Shown here piece by piece: positions 48,243-58,434 of a DNA stretch of 64,000 nucleotides. Origin of the DNA: Pseudomonas arsenicoxydans (GTDB taxonomy: Bacteria > Pseudomonadota > Gammaproteobacteria > Pseudomonadales > Pseudomonadaceae). The stretch's first letter is position 1; each line of letters begins with the position of its first letter. Made by a program: the position numbers and the translations under genes. The stretch spans positions 375,144 through 439,143 of the forward strand of contig NZ_RCZE01000002.1 in assembly GCF_006438915.1 (NCBI RefSeq), written 5' to 3'. The notes under the pieces are model-generated. The model searched no databases. It had not been told where the DNA came from and saw nothing but the letters and a program-made list of their open reading frames with translations.

Positions 48243-49730
48243 ATGGCCACACAAGAAAAGAGAACCCGCAAAATGGCTGGCGCGCAGACCCCGTTGTTTA
48301 CCGCGTTGTTGATCGATGGCGAATTGGTCGCAGGCCAGGGTTTTGTCGAACCGATCCTCAACCCCGCCACCGGGGAAGTGCTGACCCACATCGCCGAAGC
48401 CAGCACCGAGCAAGTCGAAGCCGCGATTCTCGCCGCCCACCACGCATTTGCCAGTTGGTCGCGGACCACACCGCAGCAGCGTTCAAGCTTGTTGCTGGAC
48501 ATCGCCAACGCCATCGAAAAACAAGCCGACCTCCTCGCCCGCCTCGAATCGCTGAACTGCGGCAAGCCATTGCACCTGGCCCGTCAGGACGACTTGAGTG
48601 CGACGGTAGACGTGTTCCGCTTCTTCGCTGGCGCCGTGCGTTGCCAGACCGGCCAGCTCAGCGGCGAATACCTGCCGGGCTACACCAGCATGGTGCGCCG
48701 CGATCCTATCGGGGTCGTCGCGTCCATCGCGCCGTGGAACTACCCGATCATGATGGCCGCGTGGAAAATCGCCCCGGCCCTCGCCGCCGGCAACACGCTG
48801 GTGTTCAAGCCATCCGAACACACGCCGCTGTCGATCCTGGCCCTGGCGCCAGCGCTGGCGGAGATTCTGCCACGCGGCGTGATCAACATTGTCTGTGGCG
48901 GCGGTGAAGGCGTCGGCAGCCATTTAGTCAGTCATCCTAAAGTGCGCATGGTGTCGTTGACCGGCGATATCGTCACCGGGCAAAAAATCCTTCAGGCCGC
49001 CGCCAAAACCTTGAAACGCACCCACCTCGAGCTCGGTGGCAAAGCGCCGGTGATCGTCTGCAACGATGCGGACATTCAGGCGGTCGTCGAAGGCGTGCGC
49101 ACCTACGGTTATTACAACGCCGGTCAGGATTGCACCGCCGCGTGCCGGATTTATGCACAGGCCGGGATTCATGACCGTTTGGTGGCCGAGCTTGGCGCGG
49201 CGGTCAGCAGCCTGCGTTTCGCCGGTAAACGCGATGCCGACAACGAAATCGGCCCGCTGATCAGCACTCGCCAGCGTGATCGCGTGGCCAGTTTCGTCGA
49301 ACGCGCCCTCGGCCAGCCGCACATCGAACGCGTGACTGGCGCTGCGGTGCACTCTGGCGCCGGCTTCTATTACCAGCCGACCTTGCTGGCCGGTTGCAAA
49401 CAGAGCGATGAGATCGTCCAGCGCGAAGTGTTCGGGCCGGTGGTCACCGTGACCCGCTTCGACGAGCTCGAACAAGCCGTGGATTGGGCCAACGACTCTG
49501 AATACGGCCTTGCCTCGTCGGTCTGGACTCAGAACCTGGACAAGGCGATGCAGGTCGCGGCGCGCTTGCAGTACGGCTGCACCTGGATCAACAGCCATTT
49601 TATGCTGGTCAGCGAAATGCCCCATGGCGGCCTGAAACGTTCGGGCTACGGCAAAGACCTATCCAGCGATTCGCTTCAGGACTACAGCGTGGTGCGGCAC
49701 ATCATGGCGCGCCACGGCCAGCATCTCTGA
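48243..49730 (+). CDS. Aldehyde dehydrogenase, gamma-aminobutyraldehyde type (PatD-like, copy 1)
   Basis: NAD-dependent aldehyde dehydrogenase of 495 aa. The residues needed are in place: APWNYP (Asn), [11 protein letters not shown] (general-base Glu) and [13 protein letters not shown] (catalytic Cys). The latter block, with TAACR, is typical of gamma-aminobutyraldehyde dehydrogenases (YdcW/PatD) acting after putrescine deamination. GGGAG lies before the ATG. It is closely related to the second copy at 54140, and the two flank the importer genes. An N-terminal extension of about 20 residues is not in copy 2. Confidence 0.85.
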   Translation: MATQEKRTRKMAGAQTPLFTALLIDGELVAGQGFVEPILNPATGEVLTHIAEASTEQVEAAILAAHHAFASWSRTTPQQRSSLLLDIANAIEKQADLLARLESLNCGKPLHLARQDDLSATVDVFRFFAGAVRCQTGQLSGEYLPGYTSMVRRDPIGVVASIAPWNYPIMMAAWKIAPALAAGNTLVFKPSEHTPLSILALAPALAEILPRGVINIVCGGGEGVGSHLVSHPKVRMVSLTGDIVTGQKILQAAAKTLKRTHLELGGKAPVIVCNDADIQAVVEGVRTYGYYNAGQDCTAACRIYAQAGIHDRLVAELGAAVSSLRFAGKRDADNEIGPLISTRQRDRVASFVERALGQPHIERVTGAAVHSGAGFYYQPTLLAGCKQSDEIVQREVFGPVVTVTRFDELEQAVDWANDSEYGLASSVWTQNLDKAMQVAARLQYGCTWINSHFMLVSEMPHGGLKRSGYGKDLSSDSLQDYSVVRHIMARHGQHL

Positions 49731-49812
49731 CTACGCTAATAACAAGCCGCTAACGGCATGCTTCACCACGTTCACAACTGCCCCGACCATAATTAAAGAA
49801 GAGGGAATTCCC

Positions 49813-50964
49813 ATGTTCGTGCACAAGACCGCACTGTTCAGTGCAATCACCACCGCGCTGCTGGCGAGTGCCAGCCTCCAGGCCGCCGAACCGCTGAAAG
49901 CGGTCGGTGCCGGCGAAGGTCAGCTGGATATTGTGGCTTGGCCGGGCTACATCGAACGTGGCGAAAGCGACAAGGCCTACGACTGGGTGACCGGTTTCGA
50001 GAAGGAAACCGGCTGCAAGGTGAACGTGAAGACTGCGGCCACTTCCGATGAAATGGTCAGCCTGATGGCCAAGGGTGGCTACGATTTGGTGACCGCGTCG
50101 GGCGATGCCTCGCTGCGGTTGATCGGTGGCAAGCGCGTACAACCGATCAACACAGCGTTGATCCCGAACTGGAAAAACATCGACCCGCGCCTCAAAGATG
50201 CGCCGTGGTACGTGGTCAACAAGCAGGTATATGGCACCCCGTATCAGTGGGGCCCGAACGTGTTGATGTACAACACCAACGTGTTCAAGACCGCGCCAAC
50301 CAGTTGGGGCGTGCTGTTCAACGCCGAAAACCTGCCGGACGGCAAGCCGAACAAGGGGCGCGTGCAGGCCTATGACGGCCCGATCTACATCGCCGACGCC
50401 GCGCTGTACCTGAAAACCGCCAAGCCGGAATTGGGTATCCAGAACCCGTATGAACTGACCGAAGCCCAGTACAAAGCCGTGCTCGATCTACTGCGCGCCC
50501 AGCAGCCGCTGATCCACCGCTACTGGCATGACACCACCGTGCAGATGAGTGACTTCAAAAACGAAGGCGTGGTTGCCTCCGGTGCCTGGCCGTATCAGGT
50601 CAACGGCCTGATGAACGAGAAGCAGCCGATTGCTTCGACCATCCCGAAAGAAGGCGCCACCGGTTGGGCCGACACCACTATGTTGCACGCCGAAGCCAAG
50701 CACCCGAACTGCGCTTACAAGTGGATGGACTGGTCGTTGAACCCGAAAGTCCAGGGTGACGTGGCGGCGTGGTTTGGTTCGTTGCCAGCGGTGCCTGCGG
50801 CGTGCACCGGCAGCGAATTGCTCGGCGCCGAGGGCTGCAAGACCAACGGTTTCGACCAGTTCGAGAAAATCGCCTTCTGGAAAACCCCGCAAGCTGAAGG
50901 CGGCAAGTTCGTGCCATACAGCCGCTGGACCCAGGACTACATCGCGATCATGGGCGGCCGCTAG
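49813..50964 (+). CDS. ydcS: Periplasmic polyamine-type substrate-binding protein (YdcS-like)
   Basis: ABC-transporter binding protein of 383 aa with a Sec signal peptide (cleaved after LQAAE, about residue 25). The PotD/YdcS fold signature is visible in AWPGYIERGESDKAYDWVTG and QWGPNVLMYNTNVFK; three cysteine-containing blocks (ETGCKVNV, HPNCAYKWMDW, AACTGSELLGAEGCKT) suggest disulfides. AAGAGGGA precedes the ATG. Next genes encode its ATPase and permeases; a REP pair separates it from them. Ligand: probably putrescine or another short amine. Confidence 0.86.
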   Translation: MFVHKTALFSAITTALLASASLQAAEPLKAVGAGEGQLDIVAWPGYIERGESDKAYDWVTGFEKETGCKVNVKTAATSDEMVSLMAKGGYDLVTASGDASLRLIGGKRVQPINTALIPNWKNIDPRLKDAPWYVVNKQVYGTPYQWGPNVLMYNTNVFKTAPTSWGVLFNAENLPDGKPNKGRVQAYDGPIYIADAALYLKTAKPELGIQNPYELTEAQYKAVLDLLRAQQPLIHRYWHDTTVQMSDFKNEGVVASGAWPYQVNGLMNEKQPIASTIPKEGATGWADTTMLHAEAKHPNCAYKWMDWSLNPKVQGDVAAWFGSLPAVPAACTGSELLGAEGCKTNGFDQFEKIAFWKTPQAEGGKFVPYSRWTQDYIAIMGGR

Positions 50965-50987
50965 TCTTTGACGTGACACCGTCCCCT

Positions 50988-51077
50988 TGTGGGAGCGGGC
51001 TTGCTCGCGAAGAGGCCATCACATTCAACATTGATGCTGCCTGGCACACCGCATTCGCGAGCAAGCCCGCTCCCACA
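50988..51077. repeat. REP pair, copy A of a near-identical duplicate
   Basis: Inverted GTGGGAGCGGGCTTGCTCGC cores whose spacer (GAGGCCATCACATTCAACAT and after) is nearly identical to that of the pair at 53998. It lies between ydcS and ydcT. Confidence 0.85.
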
Positions 51078-51175
51078 TTCGATCTCCATCACTGGCAGAT
51101 CGTATTCGATTCAGATTTTTCAGAAGTCCAGGCAGGGCCGCTGCGACGGCCCTCGCCTTTTTGGAGCACCGCACC

Positions 51176-52213
51176 ATGACGCTTGCAGTCCAGTTCACCA
51201 ACGTTTCCCGACTCTTCGGCGAAGTGAAAGCCGTAGACCGGGTTTCCATCGACATCCAGGACGGCGAGTTTTTCTCCATGCTGGGCCCTTCCGGCTCGGG
51301 CAAAACTACCTGTTTGCGCCTGATCGCCGGTTTCGAACAACCAAGCGCAGGCTCGATCCGCATTCATGGCGAAGAAGCCGCCGGGCTGCCGCCGTATGAG
51401 CGTGACGTCAACACCGTGTTTCAGGACTACGCCCTGTTTCCGCACATGAACGTCCTCGACAACGTCGCCTACGGTTTGAAAGTCAAAGGGGTTGGCAAAG
51501 CCGAGCGCCAGAAACGCGCCGAAGAAGCCCTCGACATGGTCGCCCTCGGCGGTTACGGAGAGCGCAAACCGGTGCAACTGTCCGGCGGTCAGCGCCAGCG
51601 TGTCGCCCTGGCCCGAGCCTTGGTCAATCGCCCGCGCGTGTTGCTGCTTGACGAGCCTCTGGGCGCCCTCGACTTGAAGCTGCGCGAGCAGATGCAAAGC
51701 GAGCTGAAGAAACTGCAACGCCAACTCGGCATCACCTTCATCTTCGTCACCCACGACCAGACCGAAGCGCTGTCAATGTCTGACCGCGTGGCCGTGTTCA
51801 ACAAGGGGCGCATCGAGCAAGTCGACACGCCGCGCAACCTCTACATGAAACCGGCAACGACTTTTGTCGCGGAATTCGTCGGCACCTCGAACGTGATTCG
51901 CGGCGATCTGGCAAAGCAGTTGAGCGGCAATCCGCAGCCGTTTTCGATTCGCCCGGAACACGTGCGATTTGCCGAAGGTCCGCTGGCCAGCCACGAGATC
52001 GAAGTCAGCGGTTTGCTCCACGACATCCAGTATCAGGGCAGCGCCACGCGCTACGAGATGAAACTGGAAAACGGCCAGACCCTGAACATCAGCCAGGCCA
52101 ACAACCAATGGCTGGACATCAGCGCCCAACACCAGACCGGGCAACGCATCAGCGCTCGCTGGGCACGGGAAGCGATGATCCCGCTGCACGACACCGTTGT
52201 CGGCGGGGTGTGA
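51176..52213 (+). CDS. ydcT: ABC transporter ATP-binding subunit (YdcT-like)
   Basis: ATPase of 345 aa. It has Walker A GPSGSGKTT, Q-loop FQDYALFPHM, signature LSGGQRQRVALARAL and Walker B VLLLDEPLGALDL, and a C-terminal TOBE domain from about 240. PotA-like length and order point to a polyamine-type importer. GGAGC is the ribosome site before the ATG at 51176. Its stop is followed two bases later by the ydcU ATG. Confidence 0.9.
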   Translation: MTLAVQFTNVSRLFGEVKAVDRVSIDIQDGEFFSMLGPSGSGKTTCLRLIAGFEQPSAGSIRIHGEEAAGLPPYERDVNTVFQDYALFPHMNVLDNVAYGLKVKGVGKAERQKRAEEALDMVALGGYGERKPVQLSGGQRQRVALARALVNRPRVLLLDEPLGALDLKLREQMQSELKKLQRQLGITFIFVTHDQTEALSMSDRVAVFNKGRIEQVDTPRNLYMKPATTFVAEFVGTSNVIRGDLAKQLSGNPQPFSIRPEHVRFAEGPLASHEIEVSGLLHDIQYQGSATRYEMKLENGQTLNISQANNQWLDISAQHQTGQRISARWAREAMIPLHDTVVGGV

Positions 52214-52214
52214 G

Positions 52215-53162
52215 ATGAACACCGTGGCTATCCCTCAAACCCCGGCGCGCGGTTCGCCGTTGCGCAGGTTTTCCAACCTGCTGTATCGCCGACCGAACCT
52301 GTATCTGTCGATGCTGCTGGTACCGCCGCTGCTGTGGTTCGGCGCGATTTATCTCGGCTCGTTGCTGGTGCTGCTGTGGCAAGGTTTCTACACCTTCGAT
52401 GACTTCACCATGGCGGTCACACCCGACCTGACCCTGGCGAACTTCGCGGCACTGTTCCAGCCATCGAACTTCGACATCATCCTGCGCACCTTGAGCATGG
52501 CCGTCGTCGTGTCCATCGCCAGCGCCATCGTCGCGTTCCCGATTGCCTACTACATGGCGCGCTACACCACCGGCAAGACCAAGGCGTTTTTCTACATCGC
52601 GGTGATGATGCCGATGTGGGCCAGTTACATCGTCAAGGCGTACGCCTGGACCCTGTTGCTGGCCAAGGGCGGCGTCGCGCAGTGGTTCGTTCAGCACTTG
52701 GGGCTGGAGCCGGTTTTGCAGTTTGTGCTGGGCATTCCGGGCGTGGGCGGCAGCACCTTGTCGACCTCGCACCTGGGCCGCTTCATGGTGTTCGTCTACA
52801 TCTGGCTGCCGTTCATGATTCTGCCGATCCAGGCCTCGCTGGAGCGTCTGCCGCCATCCTTGCTGCAAGCATCGGCCGACCTGGGCGCCAAGCCGCGCCA
52901 GACGTTCATGCAAGTGATTCTGCCGCTGTCGATTCCGGGCATCGCGGCCGGTTCGATCTTCACCTTTTCCCTGACCCTGGGCGACTTCATCGTGCCGCAA
53001 CTGGTCGGCCCGCCGGGCTACTTCGTCGGCAGCATGGTGTACGCCCAGCAAGGCGCGATCGGCAACATGCCGATGGCCGCGGCTTTCACGCTGGTGCCGA
53101 TTGTGTTGATCGCCATTTACCTGACTATCGTCAAACGACTGGGGGCCTTCGATGCACTCTGA
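52215..53162 (+). CDS. ydcU: ABC transporter permease 1 (YdcU-like)
   Basis: Inner-membrane subunit of 315 aa with about six helices and the EAA-type loop [22 protein letters not shown], where the coupling helix contacts the ATPase. The N-terminal 30 residues are cytoplasmic and basic. The end overlaps the start of the second permease by 11 bases. Confidence 0.88.
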   Translation: MNTVAIPQTPARGSPLRRFSNLLYRRPNLYLSMLLVPPLLWFGAIYLGSLLVLLWQGFYTFDDFTMAVTPDLTLANFAALFQPSNFDIILRTLSMAVVVSIASAIVAFPIAYYMARYTTGKTKAFFYIAVMMPMWASYIVKAYAWTLLLAKGGVAQWFVQHLGLEPVLQFVLGIPGVGGSTLSTSHLGRFMVFVYIWLPFMILPIQASLERLPPSLLQASADLGAKPRQTFMQVILPLSIPGIAAGSIFTFSLTLGDFIVPQLVGPPGYFVGSMVYAQQGAIGNMPMAAAFTLVPIVLIAIYLTIVKRLGAFDAL

Positions 53163-53961
53163 CAAAGCCTCTTTGGGTCTGAAAATCGCAGCCTGGGGCG
53201 GGTTGGTGTTTCTGCACTTTCCGATCCTGATCATCTTCCTCTACGCCTTCAACACTGAAGACGCAGCGTTCAGCTTTCCACCCAAGGGCTTCACCCTGAA
53301 GTGGATCAGCGTGGCGTTTTCGCGGCCGGACGTACTGGAAGCGATCAAGCTCTCGCTGCAGATTGCCTCCGTCGCGACCTTGATTGCCATGGTCCTTGGC
53401 ACCCTCGCTTCCGCGGCGTTGTACCGCCGGGATTTCTTCGGCAAGCAAGGGATCTCGCTGATGCTGATCCTGCCGATTGCGTTGCCGGGGATCATCACCG
53501 GGATCGCGTTGCTGGCAACCTTCAAGACATTGGGGATCGAGCCGGGGATGTTCACCATCATCATCGGCCACGCAACCTTCTGCGTGGTGATCGTCTACAA
53601 CAACGTCATCGCCCGTTTGCGCCGCACTTCGCACAGTTTGATCGAAGCCTCGATGGACCTCGGTGCCGATGGCTGGCAGACCTTCCGTTACATCGTCCTG
53701 CCGAACCTCGGCTCGGCGTTGCTGGCCGGCGGCATGCTCGCGTTTGCCCTGTCGTTCGACGAAATCATCGTCACCACCTTCACCGCCGGCCATGAACGCA
53801 CCCTGCCGCTGTGGCTGCTCAACCAGCTCAGCCGCCCACGGGACGTGCCGGTGACCAACGTCGTCGCGATGCTGGTGATGATGGTGACCATGCTGCCGAT
53901 CCTTGGCGCTTATTACCTGACCCGGGGTGGCGAAAGCGTTGCCGGTAGCGGCGGGAAATAA
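53152..53961 (+). CDS. ydcV: ABC transporter permease 2 (YdcV-like)
   Basis: Inner-membrane subunit of 269 aa with six predicted helices and the EAA loop [20 protein letters not shown]. PotC-like architecture. It pairs with YdcU to form the channel. A REP pair follows, nearly identical to the one before ydcT. Confidence 0.88.
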   Translation: MHSDKASLGLKIAAWGGLVFLHFPILIIFLYAFNTEDAAFSFPPKGFTLKWISVAFSRPDVLEAIKLSLQIASVATLIAMVLGTLASAALYRRDFFGKQGISLMLILPIALPGIITGIALLATFKTLGIEPGMFTIIIGHATFCVVIVYNNVIARLRRTSHSLIEASMDLGADGWQTFRYIVLPNLGSALLAGGMLAFALSFDEIIVTTFTAGHERTLPLWLLNQLSRPRDVPVTNVVAMLVMMVTMLPILGAYYLTRGGESVAGSGGK

Positions 53962-53997
53962 ATAACAACCCTTACTCACTGTGGAAACCGAATTTAA

Positions 53998-54087
53998 TGT
54001 GGGAGCGGGCTTGCTCGCGAAGAGGCCATCACATTCAACATTGATGGTGACTGACACACCGCTTTCGCGAGCAAGCCCGCTCCCACA
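53998..54087. repeat. REP pair, copy B of a near-identical duplicate
   Basis: The same REP pair as at 50988 including most of the spacer; direct orientation relative to copy A, about 3.0 kb apart, flanking ydcTUV. Confidence 0.85.
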
Positions 54088-54139
54088 TTTGATCCGGTTC
54101 CCACAGAAGAAAAACAACAGTTCCGAAGAGGACAGAACC

Positions 54140-55564
54140 ATGCAAACCAAACTCTTGATCAACGGCCAACTGCTCGACGGCGAAGGCCCCGCCCAACCCG
54201 TGTTCAACCCGGCCCTCGGTCGTGTATTGGTGGAGATCAATGAAGCGAGCGAAGCCCAGGTCGATGCCGCCGTGCGCGCCGCCGATGCGGCCTTCGACAG
54301 CTGGTCGCAGACCCCGCCGAAAGATCGCTCGCTGCTGCTGCTTAAACTCGCCGACGCCATCGAAGCCCACGGCGAAGAACTGGCAAAACTCGAATCCGAT
54401 AACTGCGGCAAACCTTACAGCGCCGCGCTGAACGACGAGATCCCGGCGATTGCCGACGTGTTCCGATTCTTCGCTGGCGCCAGCCGTTGCATGAGCGGTT
54501 CGGCGGGCGGTGAATACCTGCCGGGCCACACCTCGATGATCCGCCGTGACCCGGTCGGTGTAATCGCCTCCATCGCGCCGTGGAACTACCCACTGATGAT
54601 GGTCGCCTGGAAAATCGCCCCGGCCCTGGCCGCCGGTAATACCGTGGTGCTCAAGCCGTCGGAACAAACCCCGCTGACTGCCCTGCGTCTGGCGGAACTG
54701 GCGTCGGACATCTTCCCGGCCGGCGTACTCAACCTGGTGTTTGGTCGTGGTCCTAGCGTGGGCAGTCCTTTGGTCACCCACCCGAAAGTACGCATGGTGT
54801 CGCTGACCGGCTCGATTGCCACCGGCTCGAACATCATTTCCAGCACCGCCGACAGCGTCAAACGCATGCACATGGAACTGGGTGGCAAAGCCCCGGTGAT
54901 CATCTTCGACGACGCCGACATCGACGCCGCCGTGGAAGGCATCCGCACCTTCGGTTTCTACAACGCTGGTCAGGACTGCACCGCCGCGTGCCGCATCTAT
55001 GCGCAGGCAGGCATCTATGAAAAATTCGTCGAGAAACTCGGCGAGGCGGTCAGCAGCATCAAGTACGGTTTACAGGATGATCCGTCGACCGAACTGGGGC
55101 CGCTGATCACCGCACAACACCGCGACCGTGTGGCCGGGTTTGTCGAACGCGCCATCGCGCAACCGCACATTCGCTTGATCACCGGTGGCAAGGCGGTGGA
55201 CGGCAACGGGTTCTTCTTCGAACCGACCGTGTTGGCCGATGCGCAGCAGGATGACGAAATCGTTCGCCGCGAAGTGTTCGGGCCGGTGGTGTCGGTGACC
55301 CAGTTCACTGATGAGGCGCAGGTGTTGGGCTGGGCCAACGATTCGGATTACGGCCTGGCGTCGTCGGTCTGGACCGCGGACGTCGGTCGCGCGCATCGGA
55401 TGTCTGCTCGCTTGCAGTACGGCTGCACGTGGGTGAACACGCACTTCATGCTGGTCAGCGAAATGCCGCATGGCGGTCAGAAACTGTCTGGTTACGGGAA
55501 GGACATGTCGATGTACGGGCTGGAGGACTACACCGTCGTTCGGCATGTGATGTTCAAGCACTAA
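54140..55564 (+). CDS. patD: Gamma-aminobutyraldehyde dehydrogenase (PatD-like, copy 2)
   Basis: Aldehyde dehydrogenase of 474 aa, the length of E. coli PatD. Catalytic residues are in [20 protein letters not shown] and [13 protein letters not shown]. Its position directly after ydcSTUV matches the E. coli ydcSTUVW order, so it is the better candidate for the true patD. GAAGAGGA lies before the ATG at 54140; a longer in-frame reading would run through the REP pair and is rejected. It oxidises 4-aminobutanal to GABA in putrescine breakdown (inferred). Confidence 0.87.
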   Translation: MQTKLLINGQLLDGEGPAQPVFNPALGRVLVEINEASEAQVDAAVRAADAAFDSWSQTPPKDRSLLLLKLADAIEAHGEELAKLESDNCGKPYSAALNDEIPAIADVFRFFAGASRCMSGSAGGEYLPGHTSMIRRDPVGVIASIAPWNYPLMMVAWKIAPALAAGNTVVLKPSEQTPLTALRLAELASDIFPAGVLNLVFGRGPSVGSPLVTHPKVRMVSLTGSIATGSNIISSTADSVKRMHMELGGKAPVIIFDDADIDAAVEGIRTFGFYNAGQDCTAACRIYAQAGIYEKFVEKLGEAVSSIKYGLQDDPSTELGPLITAQHRDRVAGFVERAIAQPHIRLITGGKAVDGNGFFFEPTVLADAQQDDEIVRREVFGPVVSVTQFTDEAQVLGWANDSDYGLASSVWTADVGRAHRMSARLQYGCTWVNTHFMLVSEMPHGGQKLSGYGKDMSMYGLEDYTVVRHVMFKH

Positions 55565-55567
55565 AAG

Positions 55568-55633
55568 CTTCGCGAGCAAGACCGCTCCCACATTTGACCG
55601 CATTCCCCTGTGGGAGCGGGCTTGCTCGCGAAG
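55568..55633. repeat. REP pair, short spacer
   Basis: Inverted GTGGGAGCGGGCTTGCTCGC cores (one arm has GACCGC for GCCCGC) with a spacer of about 18 bases. It begins four bases after the patD stop. A seven-base hairpin (CGGTTTC and GAAACCG) lies next to it at 55643-55662. Confidence 0.8.
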
Positions 55634-55789
55634 GCGTCACCTCGGTTTCAAGGTCGAAACCGGTATTACGTACCACCAGGGTTCAAATCCAGACAAACAC
55701 AACAATAACCACCGATCCGGGCAGCGCCTCACGGCCCCGCCACGGTTTCGGACATCCGAAATCTGCCGATTTTCCGGAGCTGACACACT

Positions 55790-57274
55790 ATGAGTACAAC
55801 ACCCGAACTCGCTGCAGCCGTCGCCGACAGCGACGCCGAGCAGTTACGCAAACTGGGTTACACGTCGAACTTCAATCGCAGCATGAGCTTGTGGGAAAAC
55901 TTCGCCCTGGGCTTCACTTACCTTTCGCCGGTCGTAGGGGTTTATACCCTCTTCGGCCTGTGCCTCGCCGCGGGCGGGCCACCAATGTTCTGGGCCTACT
56001 TGCTGGTCGGTTGCGGCCAGTTGCTGGTGTGCCTGATCTTCGGTGAAGTGGTGTCGCAGTTCCCGATTTCCGGTGGCGTCTACCCGTGGGCCCGTCGCTT
56101 GGTGGGCAAACGCTGGGCGTGGATGGTCGGCTGGATCTACTCCATCGCCCTGTGCGTCACCATTGCCGCCGTCGCCGTGGGTGCCGGTCCGTACCTGGCC
56201 GCCATGATGGGCTTCGAACCGAGCAACAACACCAACATCGTCATCGCCCTGTTCCTGACGCTGTTCGCCACCCTGGTCAACCTCAGCGGCACCAAGGTGC
56301 TGGCACGCATCGCCATGTTCGGCTTCCTGTGCGAACTGGTCGGTGCGGTGATCGTCGGCGTCTACCTGCTGGTGTTCGAGCGTCATCAACCGCTCAGCGT
56401 GTTGTTCAACACCTTCGACATCAGCGTCGACGGCTCGTACTTGCCAGCCTTCCTCACCGCTTCGCTGGCGGGGATGTTCCTGTACTACGGCTTCGAGGCC
56501 TGCGGCGATGTGGCCGAAGAAACCCCGAACCCGAGCAAAAAAATCCCGGTGGCCATGCGCATGACCATCTACATCGGCGGCATCGCCGCGATGTTCGCCT
56601 GCCTGGCGCTGATCCTCGCCTTGCCGGACATGCAAGCCGTGATCAACGGCACCGACAAGGACCCGGTCACCACCATCCTCAACAACGCCTTCGGCCCGGT
56701 CGGTTCGAAAGTGGTGATGGGCGTGGTGATGATTTCCTTCATCTCCTGCGTCATCAGCCTGCAAGCGGCGGCGAGTCGTCTGCTGTATTCCTACGCTCGC
56801 GATGAAATGGTCATCGGCAGCTCCCTGCTGAAGAAAATCTCACCAACCACTCAGGTACCAGTCGCGGCACTGTTCGTCTCCGGCGTCCTGCCGGCGCTGA
56901 TCATCATCCTCGGCTTCTTCCTGCAGGATGCGGTGGCAACCATCGTCAGCTTCGCGGCGATCGGCATCTACCTAGCCTTCCAGATGATCGTCCTCGGGGC
57001 CCTCTATGCCCGCATGAAAGGCTGGAAACCGAGCGGTAAATTCACCCTCGGTGCCTGGGGCTGGCTGGTCAACATCGGCGCGCTGGTCTACGGCGTCGGC
57101 GCCATCATCAACATGGCCTGGCCACGCACGCCGGACGCGGCGTGGTACATCAACTACGCCATGGTGCTGAGCACCGCGATCGTGATTGGGTTGGGGTTGT
57201 TGTACATGTGGATGGCCAAGCCGTATGACCACGGGACTGCGCCTGCGGGGGATGCTTGGAAGGTTAGTCGGTAA
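55790..57274 (+). CDS. APC-superfamily amino acid/amine permease
   Basis: Inner-membrane transporter of 494 aa with 12 predicted helices. The APC-family signature is seen in SLWENFALGFTYLSPVVGVY (first helix) and GVYPWARRLVGKRWAWMVGW. It is closest in appearance to GABA or choline-type APC permeases (BAT1/UGA4-like); substrate unknown. CCGGAG lies before the ATG. Placement after patD suggests a substrate of the same pathway, such as GABA or an amine. Confidence 0.87.
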   Translation: MSTTPELAAAVADSDAEQLRKLGYTSNFNRSMSLWENFALGFTYLSPVVGVYTLFGLCLAAGGPPMFWAYLLVGCGQLLVCLIFGEVVSQFPISGGVYPWARRLVGKRWAWMVGWIYSIALCVTIAAVAVGAGPYLAAMMGFEPSNNTNIVIALFLTLFATLVNLSGTKVLARIAMFGFLCELVGAVIVGVYLLVFERHQPLSVLFNTFDISVDGSYLPAFLTASLAGMFLYYGFEACGDVAEETPNPSKKIPVAMRMTIYIGGIAAMFACLALILALPDMQAVINGTDKDPVTTILNNAFGPVGSKVVMGVVMISFISCVISLQAAASRLLYSYARDEMVIGSSLLKKISPTTQVPVAALFVSGVLPALIIILGFFLQDAVATIVSFAAIGIYLAFQMIVLGALYARMKGWKPSGKFTLGAWGWLVNIGALVYGVGAIINMAWPRTPDAAWYINYAMVLSTAIVIGLGLLYMWMAKPYDHGTAPAGDAWKVSR

Positions 57275-57320
57275 GGTTTTTTGCCCACTCGGCACCGTTA
57301 GTGTTGCCAGCGCTGAATAT

Positions 57321-57349
57321 CCCCTTTCTCACACTCAAGGAGAAAGGGG
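57321..57349. other. Perfect hairpin at the edge of the accessory patch
   Basis: CCCCTTTCTC and GAGAAAGGGG form a ten-base perfect stem with a nine-base loop, 46 bases after the permease stop. Little T-run follows on either strand; it may be a terminator or the junction of an insertion. Confidence 0.5.
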
Positions 57350-57384
57350 AGTTAGTGACTGCTTTTGAAATAAGCGAAAAACCA

Positions 57385-57941
57385 TCAAAGCAACAGCTCA
57401 GTTTGATCGTGCCTCAGCAAAGATATACGATCAAAAAGCTTGATTTTCTCATTTGCCTTCTGTTTAGCGTGATCCGACATAAACGCAATAAGCTCCTCAA
57501 GCTGGCTCACATTACCGACTACCTTGAAGGCCTTTTCTTTATTAACAAAAACGAGCGACTTTTTCTTTCTAGACAACAGTTCAATAACGTTACTCAATGT
57601 TCCAGTGCTTTTGGCATCCCATATCATTAAGCCGTAATCCGCTGCTTCGGCCATGACAACGTCCTTCGCCGTAAAAAAAGCCCTCGACCCTTTGGAGTGC
57701 TTGGTCTCCACCGTTCTAGCCGGCCATTCTCCAAGGTTATTTCGCGGAACCCTCCGCTGCAATAAATAGTAGTTTTAGATCGAGGCAGGCTTAACAAATA
57801 TTCTTGAATAGATGTATCGGCTCCGCCTGCGTCGCCAACCACAACATCAAACTCTGATTCAACAATATTATTGATGCGCTCTTTAACCTTCGGATCAAGG
57901 TTCTTGATATTAATAGAGCCCGCAATAAATACAGTTGTCAT
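57385..57941 (-). pseudogene. Frameshifted SLOG-like nucleotide-sensor gene
   Basis: Two overlapping minus-strand frames together read as one protein of about 180 aa. The first (57941 to about 57750) has FIAGSINIKNLDPKVKERIN, then VVVGDAGGADTSIQEYLL, and ends in TTIYCSGG. The second, from about 57747 to 57385, resumes with RNNLGEWPARTV, then MAEAADYGLMIWDAKSTGTL and ends in LLL. The blocks GDAGGAD and GLMIWDAKSTGT resemble SLOG (Rossmann-like nucleotide-binding) proteins. One base appears to be lost in or near GGAGGG at about 57745-57756. The broken state could be a real mutation, a recoding site, or an assembly error. Composition is AT-richer than neighbours. Confidence 0.7.
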
Positions 57942-57942
57942 C

Positions 57943-58238
57943 TATCTCATTTCCAAGTTAATGCCGTGACGTAAATTGGCCTGTCCGTTAAGCCCGAAAT
58001 TTCCTTGGCGCTTTTTGACCATAGGCAATGAAAAACAGCGATTCCAGTCGAACGCCTTGTGGCGCTGACGCTGCATGCAAAAACAGGAAATTCCTACAGA
58101 CCGAACCTTCCAGCAAAAGCTCCAATTCCTACAACACGCGGCGCCAGAGTAGACTTGGCGCGCGAGCGCCTGAGAGATAGGCTTTATTCCGTCGCTGCCA
58201 AATCAGCGACCCGGGGTCGAAGCCGGAACACTATCAAC
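57943..58238. other. Intergenic leader region, no convincing gene
   Basis: About 300 bases between the SLOG-like gene and the leader ORF. A GTG-started frame exists at 58059 but has no ribosome site; only its last part from 58239 looks conserved in style. No tRNA or attachment site seen. Confidence 0.5.
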
Positions 58239-58400
58239 ATGGCGCATCCGCGCCCCCATATGAACTGGGGCAATTTTTGCCTTTCAGTTTCGTTTTATGG
58301 TGGGCCGTGTGGCGCGGGCCTCTTGGCTTACATGTTGATCGAGAATGTCCCGACTTCGAACGCCGCACGGTCCGCCACCCATAATCTGTCGAAGGATTAG
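58239..58400 (+). CDS. Possible leader peptide or small ORF ending inside the terminator stem
   Basis: ATG at 58239 opens 53 codons (MAHPRPHMNWGNFCLSVSFY, then GGPCGAG, ending in SKD). Its TAG at 58398-58400 lies in the 3' arm of the following terminator hairpin. There is no strong ribosome site (GGA 11 bases upstream). It may be a leader ORF that couples ribosome position to termination, or chance. The peptide resembles no known family in my memory with confidence. Confidence 0.3.
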   Translation: MAHPRPHMNWGNFCLSVSFYGGPCGAGLLAYMLIENVPTSNAARSATHNLSKD

Positions 58401-58416
58401 TGGCGGCTCTTTTTTT
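58372..58416 (+). terminator. Strong terminator upstream of the Bro-N gene
   Basis: CCGCCAC and GTGGCGG (58372-58378, 58400-58406) plus inner TAATC and GATTA (58382-58386, 58395-58399) give a 12-pair stem, followed by CTCTTTTTTT. It lies 18 bases before the Bro-N start, so transcription reaching Bro-N from upstream must read through it. Confidence 0.85.
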
Positions 58417-58434
58417 CAACATGGAGTCGAAAAA

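Noticed and set aside
53981..54139. An N-terminal extension of the second dehydrogenase through the REP pair
   Set aside because: It translates the REP palindrome and lacks a ribosome site; the ATG at 54140 has a good one.
57301..57630. A + strand frame of 109 codons across the SLOG-like gene
   Set aside because: It overlaps the minus-strand SLOG-like coding, which has recognisable blocks.
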